Assembly (NCBI RefSeq): GCF_003353055.1
Contig: NZ_QKWJ01000040.1
Span: 1-62,643 of the forward strand
DNA from: Cupriavidus lacunae
GTDB taxonomy: Bacteria > Pseudomonadota > Gammaproteobacteria > Burkholderiales > Burkholderiaceae
DNA length: 62,643 nt
Direction: 5' to 3'
Positions 25,973-34,737 of this stretch are shown here, one piece after another (the first letter of the stretch is position 1; each line of letters begins with the position of its first letter). The notes under the pieces were generated by a model. The model ran no database searches. It was not told the origin of the DNA and worked only from the letters and a program-made list of their open reading frames with translations. The translations under genes were made by a program, and so were the position numbers.

Positions 25973-26404
25973 GTGTTCAAGCACATTTTGCTGGCCACCG
26001 ACGGCTCAGAACTTTCAAAAATGGCGATGGAGGCGGCTATCGGTTTTGTCAAAGCCGGTGGCGTCAGGCTGACAGTCTATACGTGCATGGAGGAGTATCC
26101 GTACGTGGCGTCAGGCGATGCCGGCCATCCCAGGCGCAAGGCCTTCGAGGAGCAAGAGGCCGAGCGGGCCAGCGCGGTGCTGGAGGAGGTTGTCGCCGCA
26201 GCCAAGGCGGCTGGCGTGACCTGCGAAACGGATATGACGACAACGGTGCCCTACAGAGGCATCATCGATGCCGCCGCGAGGCACGGGTGTGACGTGATCT
26301 TCATGGCGTCGCACGGCCGCAGAGGGCTGGAGGGCCTGCTGGTGGGAAGTGAAACCCAGAAGGTACTCACGCACTGCCGGATCCCTGTTCTTGTTTACCG
26401 CTAG
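25973..26404 (+). CDS. Universal stress protein (UspA family)
   Basis: This 143-residue Usp domain, translated from GTG, begins MFKHILLATDGSELSKMAME and has the nucleotide-binding signature GRRGLEGLLVGSETQKVL. GGAGGGG lies 6 bases before the GTG. The ending GSETQKVLTHCRIPVLVYR is nearly the same as in the UspA at 13254, so the two are close paralogues within 13 kb. It is followed 70 bases later by a ferritin-like gene. Confidence 0.92.
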   Translation: MFKHILLATDGSELSKMAMEAAIGFVKAGGVRLTVYTCMEEYPYVASGDAGHPRRKAFEEQEAERASAVLEEVVAAAKAAGVTCETDMTTTVPYRGIIDAAARHGCDVIFMASHGRRGLEGLLVGSETQKVLTHCRIPVLVYR

Positions 26405-26474
26405 TGGCGGGAGCGCGCAGCGCTCCGGCTGCGGTACAGGCTTACCGTCGAACCCCACCTCAGGGAGAAATGCC

Positions 26475-26939
26475 ATGACGGAAATCGAACAGGACAAGAT
26501 CGTCGGCGTGCTCAATCGGATACTCGAGGCCGAGCTTGCCGGTGTTGTGCGCTACACGCACTATTCATTCCTGATCTTCGGCTTCGGCCGCATTCCGATC
26601 GTGTCGTGGCTGCGTGAACAGGCGAATGAGTCGCTGCTGCATGCGCACCAGGCCGGAGAATGGATCACGACCCTCGGCGCCTATCCTTCGCTCGGCATCG
26701 GCGAACTGCTGGACAGCCACACGACCGATATCGGCACGATCCTGCGTGAATCGCTGGCGACGGAGATGCAGGCCCTGGCGCTGTACCGTGAGTTGCTGGG
26801 CCTGGTCGAAGGCCGCTCCGTCGCGCTGGAGGAGTATGCGCGGCAGTTGATCCAGCTGGAGGAACTGCATGCGGGTGAGGTTGAGAAGATGCTGCGCAAG
26901 CCTGGTGCTGCGGCGGCGGGGCAGTCCAAGCAGGGCTGA
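26475..26939 (+). CDS. Ferritin-like (bacterioferritin/Dps-type) protein
   Basis: This 154-residue four-helix protein reads ILEAELAGVVRYTHYSFLIF, then EQANESLLHAHQAGEWITTL and a later helix with LATEMQALALYREL, and ends in a helix with QLEELHAGEVEKML. The spaced Glu and E-x-x-H pairs (ESLLHAH, EELH) fit a di-iron centre as in bacterioferritins. The haem-ligating Met of classical Bfr cannot be placed. GGGAGAAATGCC precedes the ATG. It probably stores or detoxifies iron alongside the Usp protein. Confidence 0.8.
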   Translation: MTEIEQDKIVGVLNRILEAELAGVVRYTHYSFLIFGFGRIPIVSWLREQANESLLHAHQAGEWITTLGAYPSLGIGELLDSHTTDIGTILRESLATEMQALALYRELLGLVEGRSVALEEYARQLIQLEELHAGEVEKMLRKPGAAAAGQSKQG

Positions 26940-27297
26940 CCATAGCCAGCGGCTTGAGGCCGATTTCGGAGCGCCGTGGGATGCCCGTCCAGGCAAGCCA
27001 GGCCTGGTCGGCGACCCTTCTGGTTCTCGAGTGAAAGCAACGTAAGCGGCGCCTCATGTCTCGGGGCGGGCCGCTGCCGGCTCATTCACTTGAATGACTA
27101 ATGTCATTCCATAGTGCATTGACGGTTCCGGCTTCCCTTTTCATTTGATCTTATCGCCCAGATAGGTCTAGGAAAACCCGCGAATCAGGGTTTACTCTTG
27201 GGTCGCTCTCATTGCATTATATTTTCACAAAAAGCTATACTGCGTCCATCGGGTGACCGCCTCCGGTATCGCCCAATCTCTTGCATGGAGACGTAGC
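26940..27297. other. Promoter region of the acid-catabolism cluster
   Basis: About 360 bases without a credible gene. The right half is AT-rich for this genome and contains the nested inverted repeats at 27082-27109. TTGCAT near 27283 and TATATT near 27218 are not arranged as a recognisable promoter. Confidence 0.5.
27082..27109. promoter_or_regulatory. Two overlapping inverted repeats (candidate operator)
   Basis: TCATTCA-CT-TGAATGA (27082-27097) is a perfect dyad, and GAATGAC-TAAT-GTCATTC (27092-27109) is a second one sharing its GAATGA arm. Three spaced copies of the same heptamer therefore sit about 190 bases before the first cluster gene. This fits cooperative binding by a dimeric regulator, possibly the GntR protein encoded at the far end of the cluster. 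Confidence 0.5.
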
Positions 27298-27717
27298 ATG
27301 AGCAACAAGACCCCCTCAGGTGCCGTTCTGCTGAAGCCCGAAACGCTGCCGGTCCACGAGCGCGGCGGTGGCGCGCGCACGACGCCCCTGGTTTCGCGCG
27401 AACTCGGCACCAGCAGCTTCATCACCGGCTATACCTTGTTCGATCCCGGTGTCGAGATCCCTTTCCACAGCCACAACTGCCAGGAGAGCGTCGTGCTGAT
27501 GGAGGGCGAGGCGATCCTGGACATCGATGGCCTTGAGTACCAACTCAAGCCGCACGACGTGACCTTCATCCCGCCGAACGTGAATCACCGCTTCCGCAAC
27601 ATCTCCACGACCAAGCCGATGAAGATCCTGTGGATCTACGCGACTGTGGATGCAACACGGACGCTGACGGAGAGTGGCGCGACCAATCCGGTGGCCGCCG
27701 AGCACGGCAAGCGCTGA
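27298..27717 (+). CDS. Cupin-domain protein, first gene of the cluster
   Basis: This 139-residue single cupin has metal ligands in IPFHSHNCQESVVLMEGEAI (His-x-His and Glu) and PPNVNHRFRN (second-motif His). The ATG at 27298 has GGAGA upstream. It heads a plus-strand row with a CitMHS transporter and dehydrogenases. Small cupins in such clusters act as isomerases, decarboxylases or ligand sensors; the role here is unknown. Confidence 0.85.
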   Translation: MSNKTPSGAVLLKPETLPVHERGGGARTTPLVSRELGTSSFITGYTLFDPGVEIPFHSHNCQESVVLMEGEAILDIDGLEYQLKPHDVTFIPPNVNHRFRNISTTKPMKILWIYATVDATRTLTESGATNPVAAEHGKR

Positions 27718-27943
27718 TCGGGCGAGTCCTCTCCAGCCAGGCCTCTCGCACGGGAGGCATTTTCCCCCCGTTTGCCAACGGGCATTGCGCAAGTCCGGGC
27801 CAGCTGAATCAGTTGGGTCTGCACGCGTTGCGCTTCATCACATACGGGCAGTCCGCGAGGCCACGCCTCGCTGCAAGCAAGTCGACATCGATGGTTCCCC
27901 CACGTCGACCGCAAAGCCCGAATACAACGACGCGAGACAAAAA

Positions 27944-29401
27944 ATGCTGGTTTTCCTTGGTTTCGGCATGATCGCCACGTTCATGTACCTGATCATGACA
28001 AAGCGGATCACGCCGGTGGCTGCGCTGATCATCGTCCCCATCCTGTTTGGCCTGGTCGCCGGTGGCGGGCTGGACCTGGGCAAGGCCATCGTCGCGTCGA
28101 TCAAGACGGCGGCGCCTACGGCTTGCCTGCTGTTCTTCGCGATCATCTACTTCGGGATGATGATCGACGTGGGCATGTTCGATCCGCTGATCCGACTGAT
28201 CCTGCGTTTTGTCCAGCACGATCCGGTACGGCTGACGATCGGCACGGCCTTGCTGACGACTATTGTTTCCCTGGACGGGGATGGGTCGACCACCTTCATC
28301 ATCGTCACTTCCGCATTCCTGCCGATCTATCTCAGGCTCGGCATGAGCCCATGGGTTCTGACATTCATTGCCGCGACGGCAAACGGCATCCTGAACACAG
28401 TGCCATGGGGCGGCTCGACCGCGCGCGCGGCAGCAGCACTGAAACTGAACCCGGTCGATATCTTCGTGCCGATGATCCCGGCCATCGTCGCGTCAATCGG
28501 CGCGTTGCTGGCCCTGGCTTACGTGCTTGGTCGTCAGGAGCGTGCGCGCATCGGGCATGTCGAGTGGAAGCCGGCGACGCGCGTTGGCCCCGGCATCCTG
28601 CAGCCGGAGCCGTCTCTCGCAGGCATTGGCGCCGCTACCGTTGGCGTGGCCATGGAAGAGGCGGGCAGCGTGGCAGCGATGCAGGTGGAGCACCATGCAA
28701 GTCAGCCCACGGTCACGGGCGGAACGCCCGATGATTTCTCGGTCCCGATTTCGGAAGGTGGACTGATTCTGCATCGACCGTATGCAAAGCCGCACCTGAC
28801 CTGGCTCAATGCGCTGCTGACGTTGGCGCTGATGACGCTGCTGGTGGTCGACATCATTCCCTCTCCGGTCGTGTTCCTGCTTGGTGTCGCGATTGCGCTG
28901 GTGATCAACTTCCCCAGGGTCGCGGAGCAATCGGAGCAGATCAAGTCCCATGCGTCGAGCATCGTTGGCGTGGTGGGCATGGTGTTCGCCGCGACGGTCC
29001 TCACCGGCGTCCTCAGCGGCAGCGGCATGGTGGAAGCCATGGCGAAGTGGCTGGTCAACGTGATTCCGCAAGCGTGGGGGCCCCATATGGCGCTGGTCAC
29101 CGGGCTGATCAGCATCCCCATGACCTTCTTCACCAGCAACGATGCCTTCTACTTCGGCGTGCTGCCGATCCTGGCGCAGACCGCATCGCACTTCGGGATT
29201 TCGCCGGAAGAGATGGCTCGCGCCGCCATCGTCGGGCAGCCGCTGCACCAGTCGAGCCCGCTCGTGGCGTCGTTCCTGCTGCTGGTCGGCCTGGCGAAGG
29301 TCGAGATCGGCGAACACGCACGCAAGACAATCTGGCGTGCCGTCCTGGTTGGGCTGGTGATGCTGGCGGTGGGCGGGCTTACCGGCGCATTCGCGGTATA
29401 G
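27944..29401 (+). CDS. CitMHS-family carboxylate transporter
   Basis: This 485-residue inner-membrane protein has about 11-12 helices and the CitMHS/GntP-like pattern, with FAIIYFGMMIDVGMFDPLIR, SLDGDGSTTFIIVTSAFLPI and ATANGILNTVPWGGSTARAA. The family imports citrate or related tricarboxylates, often as metal complexes, with protons. A hydrophilic loop of about 90 residues (roughly 200-290) between the halves makes it longer than the usual 430-440. The gene starts 226 bases after the cupin gene. The real substrate should be the acid degraded by the downstream enzymes. Confidence 0.88.
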   Translation: MLVFLGFGMIATFMYLIMTKRITPVAALIIVPILFGLVAGGGLDLGKAIVASIKTAAPTACLLFFAIIYFGMMIDVGMFDPLIRLILRFVQHDPVRLTIGTALLTTIVSLDGDGSTTFIIVTSAFLPIYLRLGMSPWVLTFIAATANGILNTVPWGGSTARAAAALKLNPVDIFVPMIPAIVASIGALLALAYVLGRQERARIGHVEWKPATRVGPGILQPEPSLAGIGAATVGVAMEEAGSVAAMQVEHHASQPTVTGGTPDDFSVPISEGGLILHRPYAKPHLTWLNALLTLALMTLLVVDIIPSPVVFLLGVAIALVINFPRVAEQSEQIKSHASSIVGVVGMVFAATVLTGVLSGSGMVEAMAKWLVNVIPQAWGPHMALVTGLISIPMTFFTSNDAFYFGVLPILAQTASHFGISPEEMARAAIVGQPLHQSSPLVASFLLLVGLAKVEIGEHARKTIWRAVLVGLVMLAVGGLTGAFAV

Positions 29402-29455
29402 GCCGCGCGACCCCGGACACGACTCACGCATATCTGGAATTCCTAGGAGCTTGAA

Positions 29456-30511
29456 ATGCCGCAGATCGCTCAGGCAAATGAATTGACCCGGTTCGGCACG
29501 GCCGTGCTGGAATCCCTGCACGTTCCCGCCGCCGACGCGCACCTGCTCGCGGACAGTCTCGTGGCTGCAGAACTCTGGGGCCACTCGTCGCACGGCATGC
29601 TGCGCCTGCCCTGGTATGTGGAGCGGCTGCGCAGCGGCGTGATGTCGCCCGTGGCCGATGCCTCGCTGGCGGTGGATGCGGGCGCGGTGGCGGTGATCGA
29701 TGGCAACCATGGCATCGGCCAGGTGCTGACGGCGAAGGCTGTCGAACTTGGCATCGAACGCGCCCGCCAGCATGGCATCAGCGCCGTGGGCGTGCGCAAT
29801 TCCAACCACTTCGGCACGGCGGCTTACTTTACCCGCATGGCTGCCGAGGCCGGGTGTGTCGCCATGCTTGCGACCAATGCCAGCCCGGCCATGGCGCCGT
29901 GGGGCGGGCGCGCCAAGCGCATCGGCACTAATCCCTGGTCAATTGCCGCGCCGGCCGGCAAGCGCGGCGTTGCCGTAATGGACATTGCCAACACCGCTGT
30001 GGCGCGAGGCAAGATCTACCTGGCCGCCGAGCGTGGCGTGCCGATTCCCGACGGCTGGGCCGCGGATGCCAATGGCGTACCCACCACCAACCCGAGCGAA
30101 GCCATCCATGGGCTGATCCTGCCGATGGCCGGACACAAGGGCTATGTCATCTCTTTCATGATGGACGTGCTGTCGGGCGTGCTGACCGGAAGCCATTTTG
30201 GCGCCAACGTGGCAGGGCCCTACGAGGCAAACCGCAAGAGCGGCTGCGGACATCTGCTGCTGACGATCGACATCAAGTCGATGATGGCGCTTGAGGAATT
30301 CGAGCAGCGCATGGAGGCCCTGATCGAAGAGGTCAAGGCCGTCCCGACCGCCGAAGGGGTGCAGGAGATCTTCTTCCCCGGTGAGCTCGAAGACCGCAGC
30401 ACGCAACAGCGCAAGGAAGCCGGCATCCCCATTGCCGACACCACGTGGCAGAGCCTGGAAAAACTCGGCACGGAAACCGGCGCGGCACTGCCGCCTGCGA
30501 CCACCGCCTGA
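29456..30511 (+). CDS. Malate/L-lactate dehydrogenase family (Ldh2) oxidoreductase
   Basis: This 351-residue NAD(P)-dependent enzyme is of the Ldh2/MDH2 fold, unrelated to classical lactate dehydrogenases. Landmarks are the conserved GHSSHGMLRLPWYV, VGVRNSNHFGTAAYFTRMAA with the catalytic His, NPWSIAAPAG, and GHKGYVISFMMDVLSGVLTG. Relatives oxidise 2-hydroxy acids (malate, lactate, sulfolactate, ureidoglycolate). GGAGCTTGAA precedes the ATG. In this cluster it would oxidise an imported 2-hydroxy acid to the 2-oxo acid. Confidence 0.9.
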   Translation: MPQIAQANELTRFGTAVLESLHVPAADAHLLADSLVAAELWGHSSHGMLRLPWYVERLRSGVMSPVADASLAVDAGAVAVIDGNHGIGQVLTAKAVELGIERARQHGISAVGVRNSNHFGTAAYFTRMAAEAGCVAMLATNASPAMAPWGGRAKRIGTNPWSIAAPAGKRGVAVMDIANTAVARGKIYLAAERGVPIPDGWAADANGVPTTNPSEAIHGLILPMAGHKGYVISFMMDVLSGVLTGSHFGANVAGPYEANRKSGCGHLLLTIDIKSMMALEEFEQRMEALIEEVKAVPTAEGVQEIFFPGELEDRSTQQRKEAGIPIADTTWQSLEKLGTETGAALPPATTA

Positions 30512-30526
30512 CTATCGGAGCTTCAC

Positions 30527-30829
30527 ATGATTGCACTCATTGTCACCCTGGACGTCTACCCGGAGCGGCTGGACCAGTTCCTGGCCGCGATCGAGGAAAA
30601 CGCGGCCCGCACGTTCAACGACGAAGCGGGTTGCAAGTACTTCGATGTCACGCGGGACCTGAAGAACCCGCATCGATTCATCTTCTACGAACTGTACGAG
30701 GATGAGGCCGCCATCGACGCCCATCGGGCCGCACCGCATTTCGCCAGATGGCGCGAGGCCGCTGACGCATGCGTCGTGAAAGGCAGCCAGGTCAATACCC
30801 TGTGTACCCAATTGTTCCACCACGCCTAG
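30527..30829 (+). CDS. ABM-domain quinol monooxygenase-like protein
   Basis: This 100-residue antibiotic-biosynthesis-monooxygenase fold protein shows MIALIVTLDVYPERLDQFLA, then AGCKYFDVTRDLKNPHRFIF and the family hallmark FYELYEDEAAIDAHRAAPHF. Relatives (YgiN, LsrG) are cofactor-free monooxygenases or isomerases. It begins 15 bases after the Ldh2 stop and should be co-transcribed. A detoxification or isomerase role is inference. Confidence 0.88.
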   Translation: MIALIVTLDVYPERLDQFLAAIEENAARTFNDEAGCKYFDVTRDLKNPHRFIFYELYEDEAAIDAHRAAPHFARWREAADACVVKGSQVNTLCTQLFHHA

Positions 30830-30900
30830 CAGGCGATCCCGGCCAGCCGTGCATCGCAGGCGCGCTGGCCGCGACAGACATCCGGCAGGAATCGAAAGTC

Positions 30901-32295
30901 ATGACCACAACCATCACCACCGTCAATCCGTTCAACGGAGTACCGCTGCAGACCTATGAAGCCTGGTCGGCGCAGCAGATCGAAGCAGCCGTTGCCGCGG
31001 GCCATGCCGCGGCAACGGCATGGGGATGCCAGCCGCTTGCGGCGCGCGTCGAGGCCGTGCGGCGCCTGGCCGCGGAATTGCGGAATCAGCGTGACAAGTT
31101 TGCCGCGCTGATCACCGCCGAGATGGGCAAGGTGCTCGGCGAAGCCGCCGGCGAGATAGAGAAGTCCGCCGTCACCGCGCTGTACTACGCCGATAACGCG
31201 GAAAAGATCCTGGCAGACGAGAAGGTGAGCATCGACGGCGTCGATGCCTGGGTCGGCTACGAGCCGATCGGGCTGGTGCTGGCGGTCATGCCGTGGAATT
31301 TCCCGGTCTGGCAGGTGATGCGCTTTGCGATCCCGGCCATCGCGGCGGGCAATGGTGTGCTGCTCAAGCATTCGCCGAACGTCACGGGATGCGCGCTTGC
31401 ACTGGAGCAGTTGTTCCTGGACGCGGGTTTGCCTGAGCACCTGGTGACGGCCATGGTGATCGCCGAGTCGGAGGTGCCGCAGACGATCGATCGCCTGATC
31501 GCTGACGACCGGATTGCCGCCGTGACGCTGACCGGTTCGAATCGCGCCGGAGCTGCGGTGGGTGCCGCCGCCGGGCGCGCTTCGAAGAAGTCTGTACTCG
31601 AGTTGGGCGGCTCGGACGCCTTTATCGTCCTTGACGACGCGGATCTTCCCACCGCCGTGGCCGCCGCGCTGAAGGCGCGCTATCACAATGCCGGCCAGAG
31701 CTGCGTCTGTGCCAAGCGCTTCATTGTGTCGGAGGCGATTGCGGAAGCGTTCACCGAGCGCTTCGTCGAGGGCGCTCGCGCGCTGGTCGTGGGCGATCCG
31801 GCTGTGCCTGCGACACAAATGGGGCCGTTGGCGCGAGGCGATTTGCGCGATGCGCTGGACCGGCAGGTTCGTCAATCGCTGGAGGCCGGCGCGGTGTTGC
31901 TGGCCGGCGGCAAGCCTGTGGACGGTGCCGGCAGTTTCTTCTATGAGGCCACGGTGCTGGGCGGCGTGAAGCCTGGCATGGCGGCCTTTGACGAAGAGAC
32001 CTTTGGTCCGCTGGCCGCCATTGCCGTGGCCAAAGACGATGCGGATGCCGCACGCCTTGCCAACGCCACGCCGTTCGGGCTGTCGGTGAGCATCTGGTCG
32101 GCTTCCACGGAGCGCGCCCTCAAGGTGGCCAGGAACGTGACCAGCGGCGCAGCATTCATCAACGCCGTCACGGCATCGGATGCGCGCATCCCGTTTGGCG
32201 GGACCAAGAAGTCTGGTTATGGACGCGAGCTTGCCGCGGCCGGCATCCGTGAATTCACCAACGCCCGGACCTTCTGGTCGGTCGCTCAGAAGTAA
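30901..32295 (+). CDS. NAD(P)-dependent semialdehyde dehydrogenase (ALDH family)
   Basis: This 464-residue aldehyde dehydrogenase has general-base Glu in LELGGSDAFIV, nucleophile Cys in AGQSCVCAKRFIV, cofactor motif TLTGSNRAGAAVGAAAGR, MPWNFPVWQVMRF, and the C-terminal PFGGTKKSGYGRELA. It resembles succinate-semialdehyde dehydrogenases of the Sad/YneI type, which are shorter than GabD. It is the last plus-strand gene of the cluster and is followed by a terminator. It would convert a semialdehyde, probably a dicarboxylic one, to the acid. Confidence 0.9.
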   Translation: MTTTITTVNPFNGVPLQTYEAWSAQQIEAAVAAGHAAATAWGCQPLAARVEAVRRLAAELRNQRDKFAALITAEMGKVLGEAAGEIEKSAVTALYYADNAEKILADEKVSIDGVDAWVGYEPIGLVLAVMPWNFPVWQVMRFAIPAIAAGNGVLLKHSPNVTGCALALEQLFLDAGLPEHLVTAMVIAESEVPQTIDRLIADDRIAAVTLTGSNRAGAAVGAAAGRASKKSVLELGGSDAFIVLDDADLPTAVAAALKARYHNAGQSCVCAKRFIVSEAIAEAFTERFVEGARALVVGDPAVPATQMGPLARGDLRDALDRQVRQSLEAGAVLLAGGKPVDGAGSFFYEATVLGGVKPGMAAFDEETFGPLAAIAVAKDDADAARLANATPFGLSVSIWSASTERALKVARNVTSGAAFINAVTASDARIPFGGTKKSGYGRELAAAGIREFTNARTFWSVAQK

Positions 32296-32330
32296 AAGGG
32301 CGGGTCAGCCGGATCGGCTGATGCCTGTTG

Positions 32331-32367
32331 ATGCCCGGGCCCGCGACTGCCGGTCCGGGCATTTTTA
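32331..32367 (+). terminator. Terminator of the catabolic operon
   Basis: ATGCCCGG and CCGGGCAT form an 8-bp stem around a 16-base GC-rich loop and are followed by TTTTATT. It lies 36 bases after the aldehyde dehydrogenase stop, between convergent genes. Confidence 0.7.
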
Positions 32368-32468
32368 TTCTGGCATTGCTGTGCGCCGATACATGCGGAA
32401 TTGAACCGTGTGTCAACAAAATGCAGTAGGGAGGAAAAGCCCGCCGCGGCGAACACGGTTTGCTCAAC

Positions 32469-33368
32469 TCACGCGGCGCTCTTGAAGACGTTGGCGGTGT
32501 GGACCTTGCGGCGTCGTGCGCCTTCCAGATGCTCGCGCATCAGCGAGGCGGCCTTCAGCATGTCCTGCGCGGCAATCGCATCCAGGATGGCGAGATGTTC
32601 GATCGCCTGTTCCTGGCGCGGCTTGCGGTTCCTGGCTTGCCCGTACTCGACCAGCCGGCGGATCGAATCCATGCGCTTGACCGACTGCATGATGAAGCGG
32701 TTGCCAGACCATTTCGCCAGCATTTCGTGGAACCGGCTGTTGGATTCGAACAGCTCGATCGGCGTCATCGACTTATAGCCGCCTTCGACGATCGCGCGCT
32801 GCTGCCGGCGCAGCGACGCCAGTTCGACCAGGTCGGCCTTGAACCAGGGGCTCAGCAGGCCCGTGGGCTCCAGCGCGGTGCGGTAGAGGTAGCTTTCTTC
32901 ATAGGCCTGCGCCGAATCGATCATGGGCAAGAAGGTCCAGCCATGCCCGATCGAGCGCTCGACCCAGCCTTCTTCCTGGATGCGGGACAGGGCCTTGCGC
33001 AACGCACTGCGCGAGACGTTGTACTGGCGCATCATGTCCGCCTCGTTCACCAGGTCCGGCAAGGTCTTGTTCAGCCGGTCCTCGGCGATCTTGAGGTAGA
33101 GCGGATCGTCAGGCTCCGCGGACAGCTCCTCGGCAATCGCGGAAAGCGCCGAGGCATCCTTGTCAAGGAAGTAGCCGCGGTTGTGGTCGTGGACCACGGC
33201 GCCCATTTCCACCAGGAAGCGCAGGGCGACATTGACCGGAGAGCGGGACACGCCGATCCGTTCCGCCAGGGCGCTTTCGGCGAGGTGATCGCCCGCGCGC
33301 AGGCTGTCGAGGCGTGCTAGCGCAACAATCTCCCGGGCAACCCGGGATTGGAGTTGGGACAGGTTCAT
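32469..33368 (-). CDS. GntR-family regulator with two winged helices and FCD domain
   Basis: This 299-residue regulator has a first winged helix (about residues 10-66) reading HLAESALAERIGVSRSPVNV. A second HTH-like unit (about 109-146) follows, with EADMMRQYNVSRSALRKALS and the wing-like WVERSIGHGWTFL. An FCD-type ligand-binding helical domain comes last (ESNSRFHEMLAKWSGNRFIM, and a C-terminal HLEGARRRKV). Ordinary FadR/FCD members have one HTH and about 230 residues. The start at 33368 is the best match to the family; frames extend to 33527 with a weak alternative at 33442. It probably controls the neighbouring operon. Confidence 0.85.
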   Translation of the reverse strand: MNLSQLQSRVAREIVALARLDSLRAGDHLAESALAERIGVSRSPVNVALRFLVEMGAVVHDHNRGYFLDKDASALSAIAEELSAEPDDPLYLKIAEDRLNKTLPDLVNEADMMRQYNVSRSALRKALSRIQEEGWVERSIGHGWTFLPMIDSAQAYEESYLYRTALEPTGLLSPWFKADLVELASLRRQQRAIVEGGYKSMTPIELFESNSRFHEMLAKWSGNRFIMQSVKRMDSIRRLVEYGQARNRKPRQEQAIEHLAILDAIAAQDMLKAASLMREHLEGARRRKVHTANVFKSAA

Positions 33369-33484
33369 GGTCGGATGCTGGGCGGCGGTCGTCGCGTCGG
33401 CGAGCCTGGGCTGCCGACGGGCTGCGGTGTTTGCACACTGCATTTTGCCACGACGCCGGGCAAACCTGGCTTTGCGCCGCGCGC

Positions 33485-34486
33485 TTAGTCGATGCGCATG
33501 CCTAGCTGCCTGATAAGCCTGGACCACTTTTCATTCTCCTTGCGGATCAGCGCGGCGAATTCAGGGCCCGGTGCCGCAGTGGGCTCATATAGCTGGCTGC
33601 GCAGTTTCTCGGCGTTGGCCGGATCCTTCAGGCCGGCCAGCAGGGCCTGGCTGAGCTTCTGGGAAGCTGCCGCCGGGGTGCCTTTAGGCACGACCGCGCC
33701 AGCCCACGAGGTGGCTTCATAGCCTTTCACCACTTCGGCAATGGCCGGCACATCAGGCAAGCTGGCAGCGCGTCTGGCGCTGGTCACGGCGAGCGCGCGC
33801 AATTTCCCGGATCTGATATGCGGGAGCACCGCAAGCGGGTCGGCAATGCTGGCGTCGACCTCGCCGCCAAGGACTGCGACCACCGCCGGCGCGCCGCCTT
33901 TGTACGGCACGTGGACCAGATCGATCTGTGCCATGGTCTTCAGCATTTCGCCGCCGAGATGGTTGCCGCTGCCGTTGCCGGCGGTACTGTAGGTCAGCTT
34001 GCCTGGCTTCGATTTCGCCAGGGCAATGAATTCCTGCAGCGTTTTCGCCGGGACATTGTGATTGACCACCAGGATGTTCGCCACCGAGGCCATCCAGACC
34101 AGTGGTTCAAAGTCGGCGACCGAATAGCCTGGCTTGGAATACAGGTGCGGATTCAGCGCCATGGTGGACAGGTTGACGAAGGTCATCGTGTATCCGTCCG
34201 CAGCGGCGCGGGCGCCTGCGACCGTGCCGATATTGCCGGCAGCACCGGGCCGGTTGTCGATGATGATCGACTGGCCCAGCACTTCCTGGGCCTTCGCCTG
34301 GACCGTGCGGCACAACAGGTCGGCGCCGCCACCGGCGGCCTGCGGCACGATAAACGTGACGGGTTTGGCCGGAAATGCGCCCTGGGCCCTGGCTGCCGGG
34401 GAGGTGAGGGCGCCGACGCCGGCGAACGGCGCGATGGCCAGTCCCTGGATGATTGAGCGGCGGCGCAGATTGCAGGCAGTCTTCAT
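33485..34486 (-). CDS. Bug-family (TctC) periplasmic solute receptor
   Basis: This 333-residue tripartite-tricarboxylate receptor has a twin-arginine-like leader (RRRSIIQGLAIAPFAGVGAL, AARA-QG). It has the Bug hallmarks FPAKPVTFIVPQAAGGGADL, NRPGAAGNIGTVAGARAAAD, YSTAGNGSGNHLGGEMLK and VHVPYKGGAPAVVAVLGGEV. TctA/TctB membrane partners are absent, as usual for orphan Bug proteins. It may sense or deliver the carboxylate used by the cluster. The GntR gene lies downstream on the same strand, suggesting co-transcription. Confidence 0.92.
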   Translation of the reverse strand: MKTACNLRRRSIIQGLAIAPFAGVGALTSPAARAQGAFPAKPVTFIVPQAAGGGADLLCRTVQAKAQEVLGQSIIIDNRPGAAGNIGTVAGARAAADGYTMTFVNLSTMALNPHLYSKPGYSVADFEPLVWMASVANILVVNHNVPAKTLQEFIALAKSKPGKLTYSTAGNGSGNHLGGEMLKTMAQIDLVHVPYKGGAPAVVAVLGGEVDASIADPLAVLPHIRSGKLRALAVTSARRAASLPDVPAIAEVVKGYEATSWAGAVVPKGTPAAASQKLSQALLAGLKDPANAEKLRSQLYEPTAAPGPEFAALIRKENEKWSRLIRQLGMRID

Positions 34487-34737
34487 GATCGGTGTCTCCT
34501 TTTTGATATGCGTGCATTTAGCGTTTTGTGATCATATAATGCATTGAATCAAGCAGCAAGGAAATTTGCTTGCGTGTTATGAGTTCGCCTGCTTACGCAT
34601 AGGGTACGAATCTGACGGGGTAATTTCGTGGATGATCTATCCTGCCGGCACGTAGTTGTGGTGCCGACGGTAGCCATCCTCGGCTGATCAGATTGCGTTA
34701 TGAAGCGCAGAAGTTATAAGTAGTAGTGGGAGGCAAG

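Noticed and set aside
28493..29809. 438-codon open frame antisense to the CitMHS and Ldh2 genes
   Set aside because: It spans two clear genes and the space between them and has no recognisable protein features.
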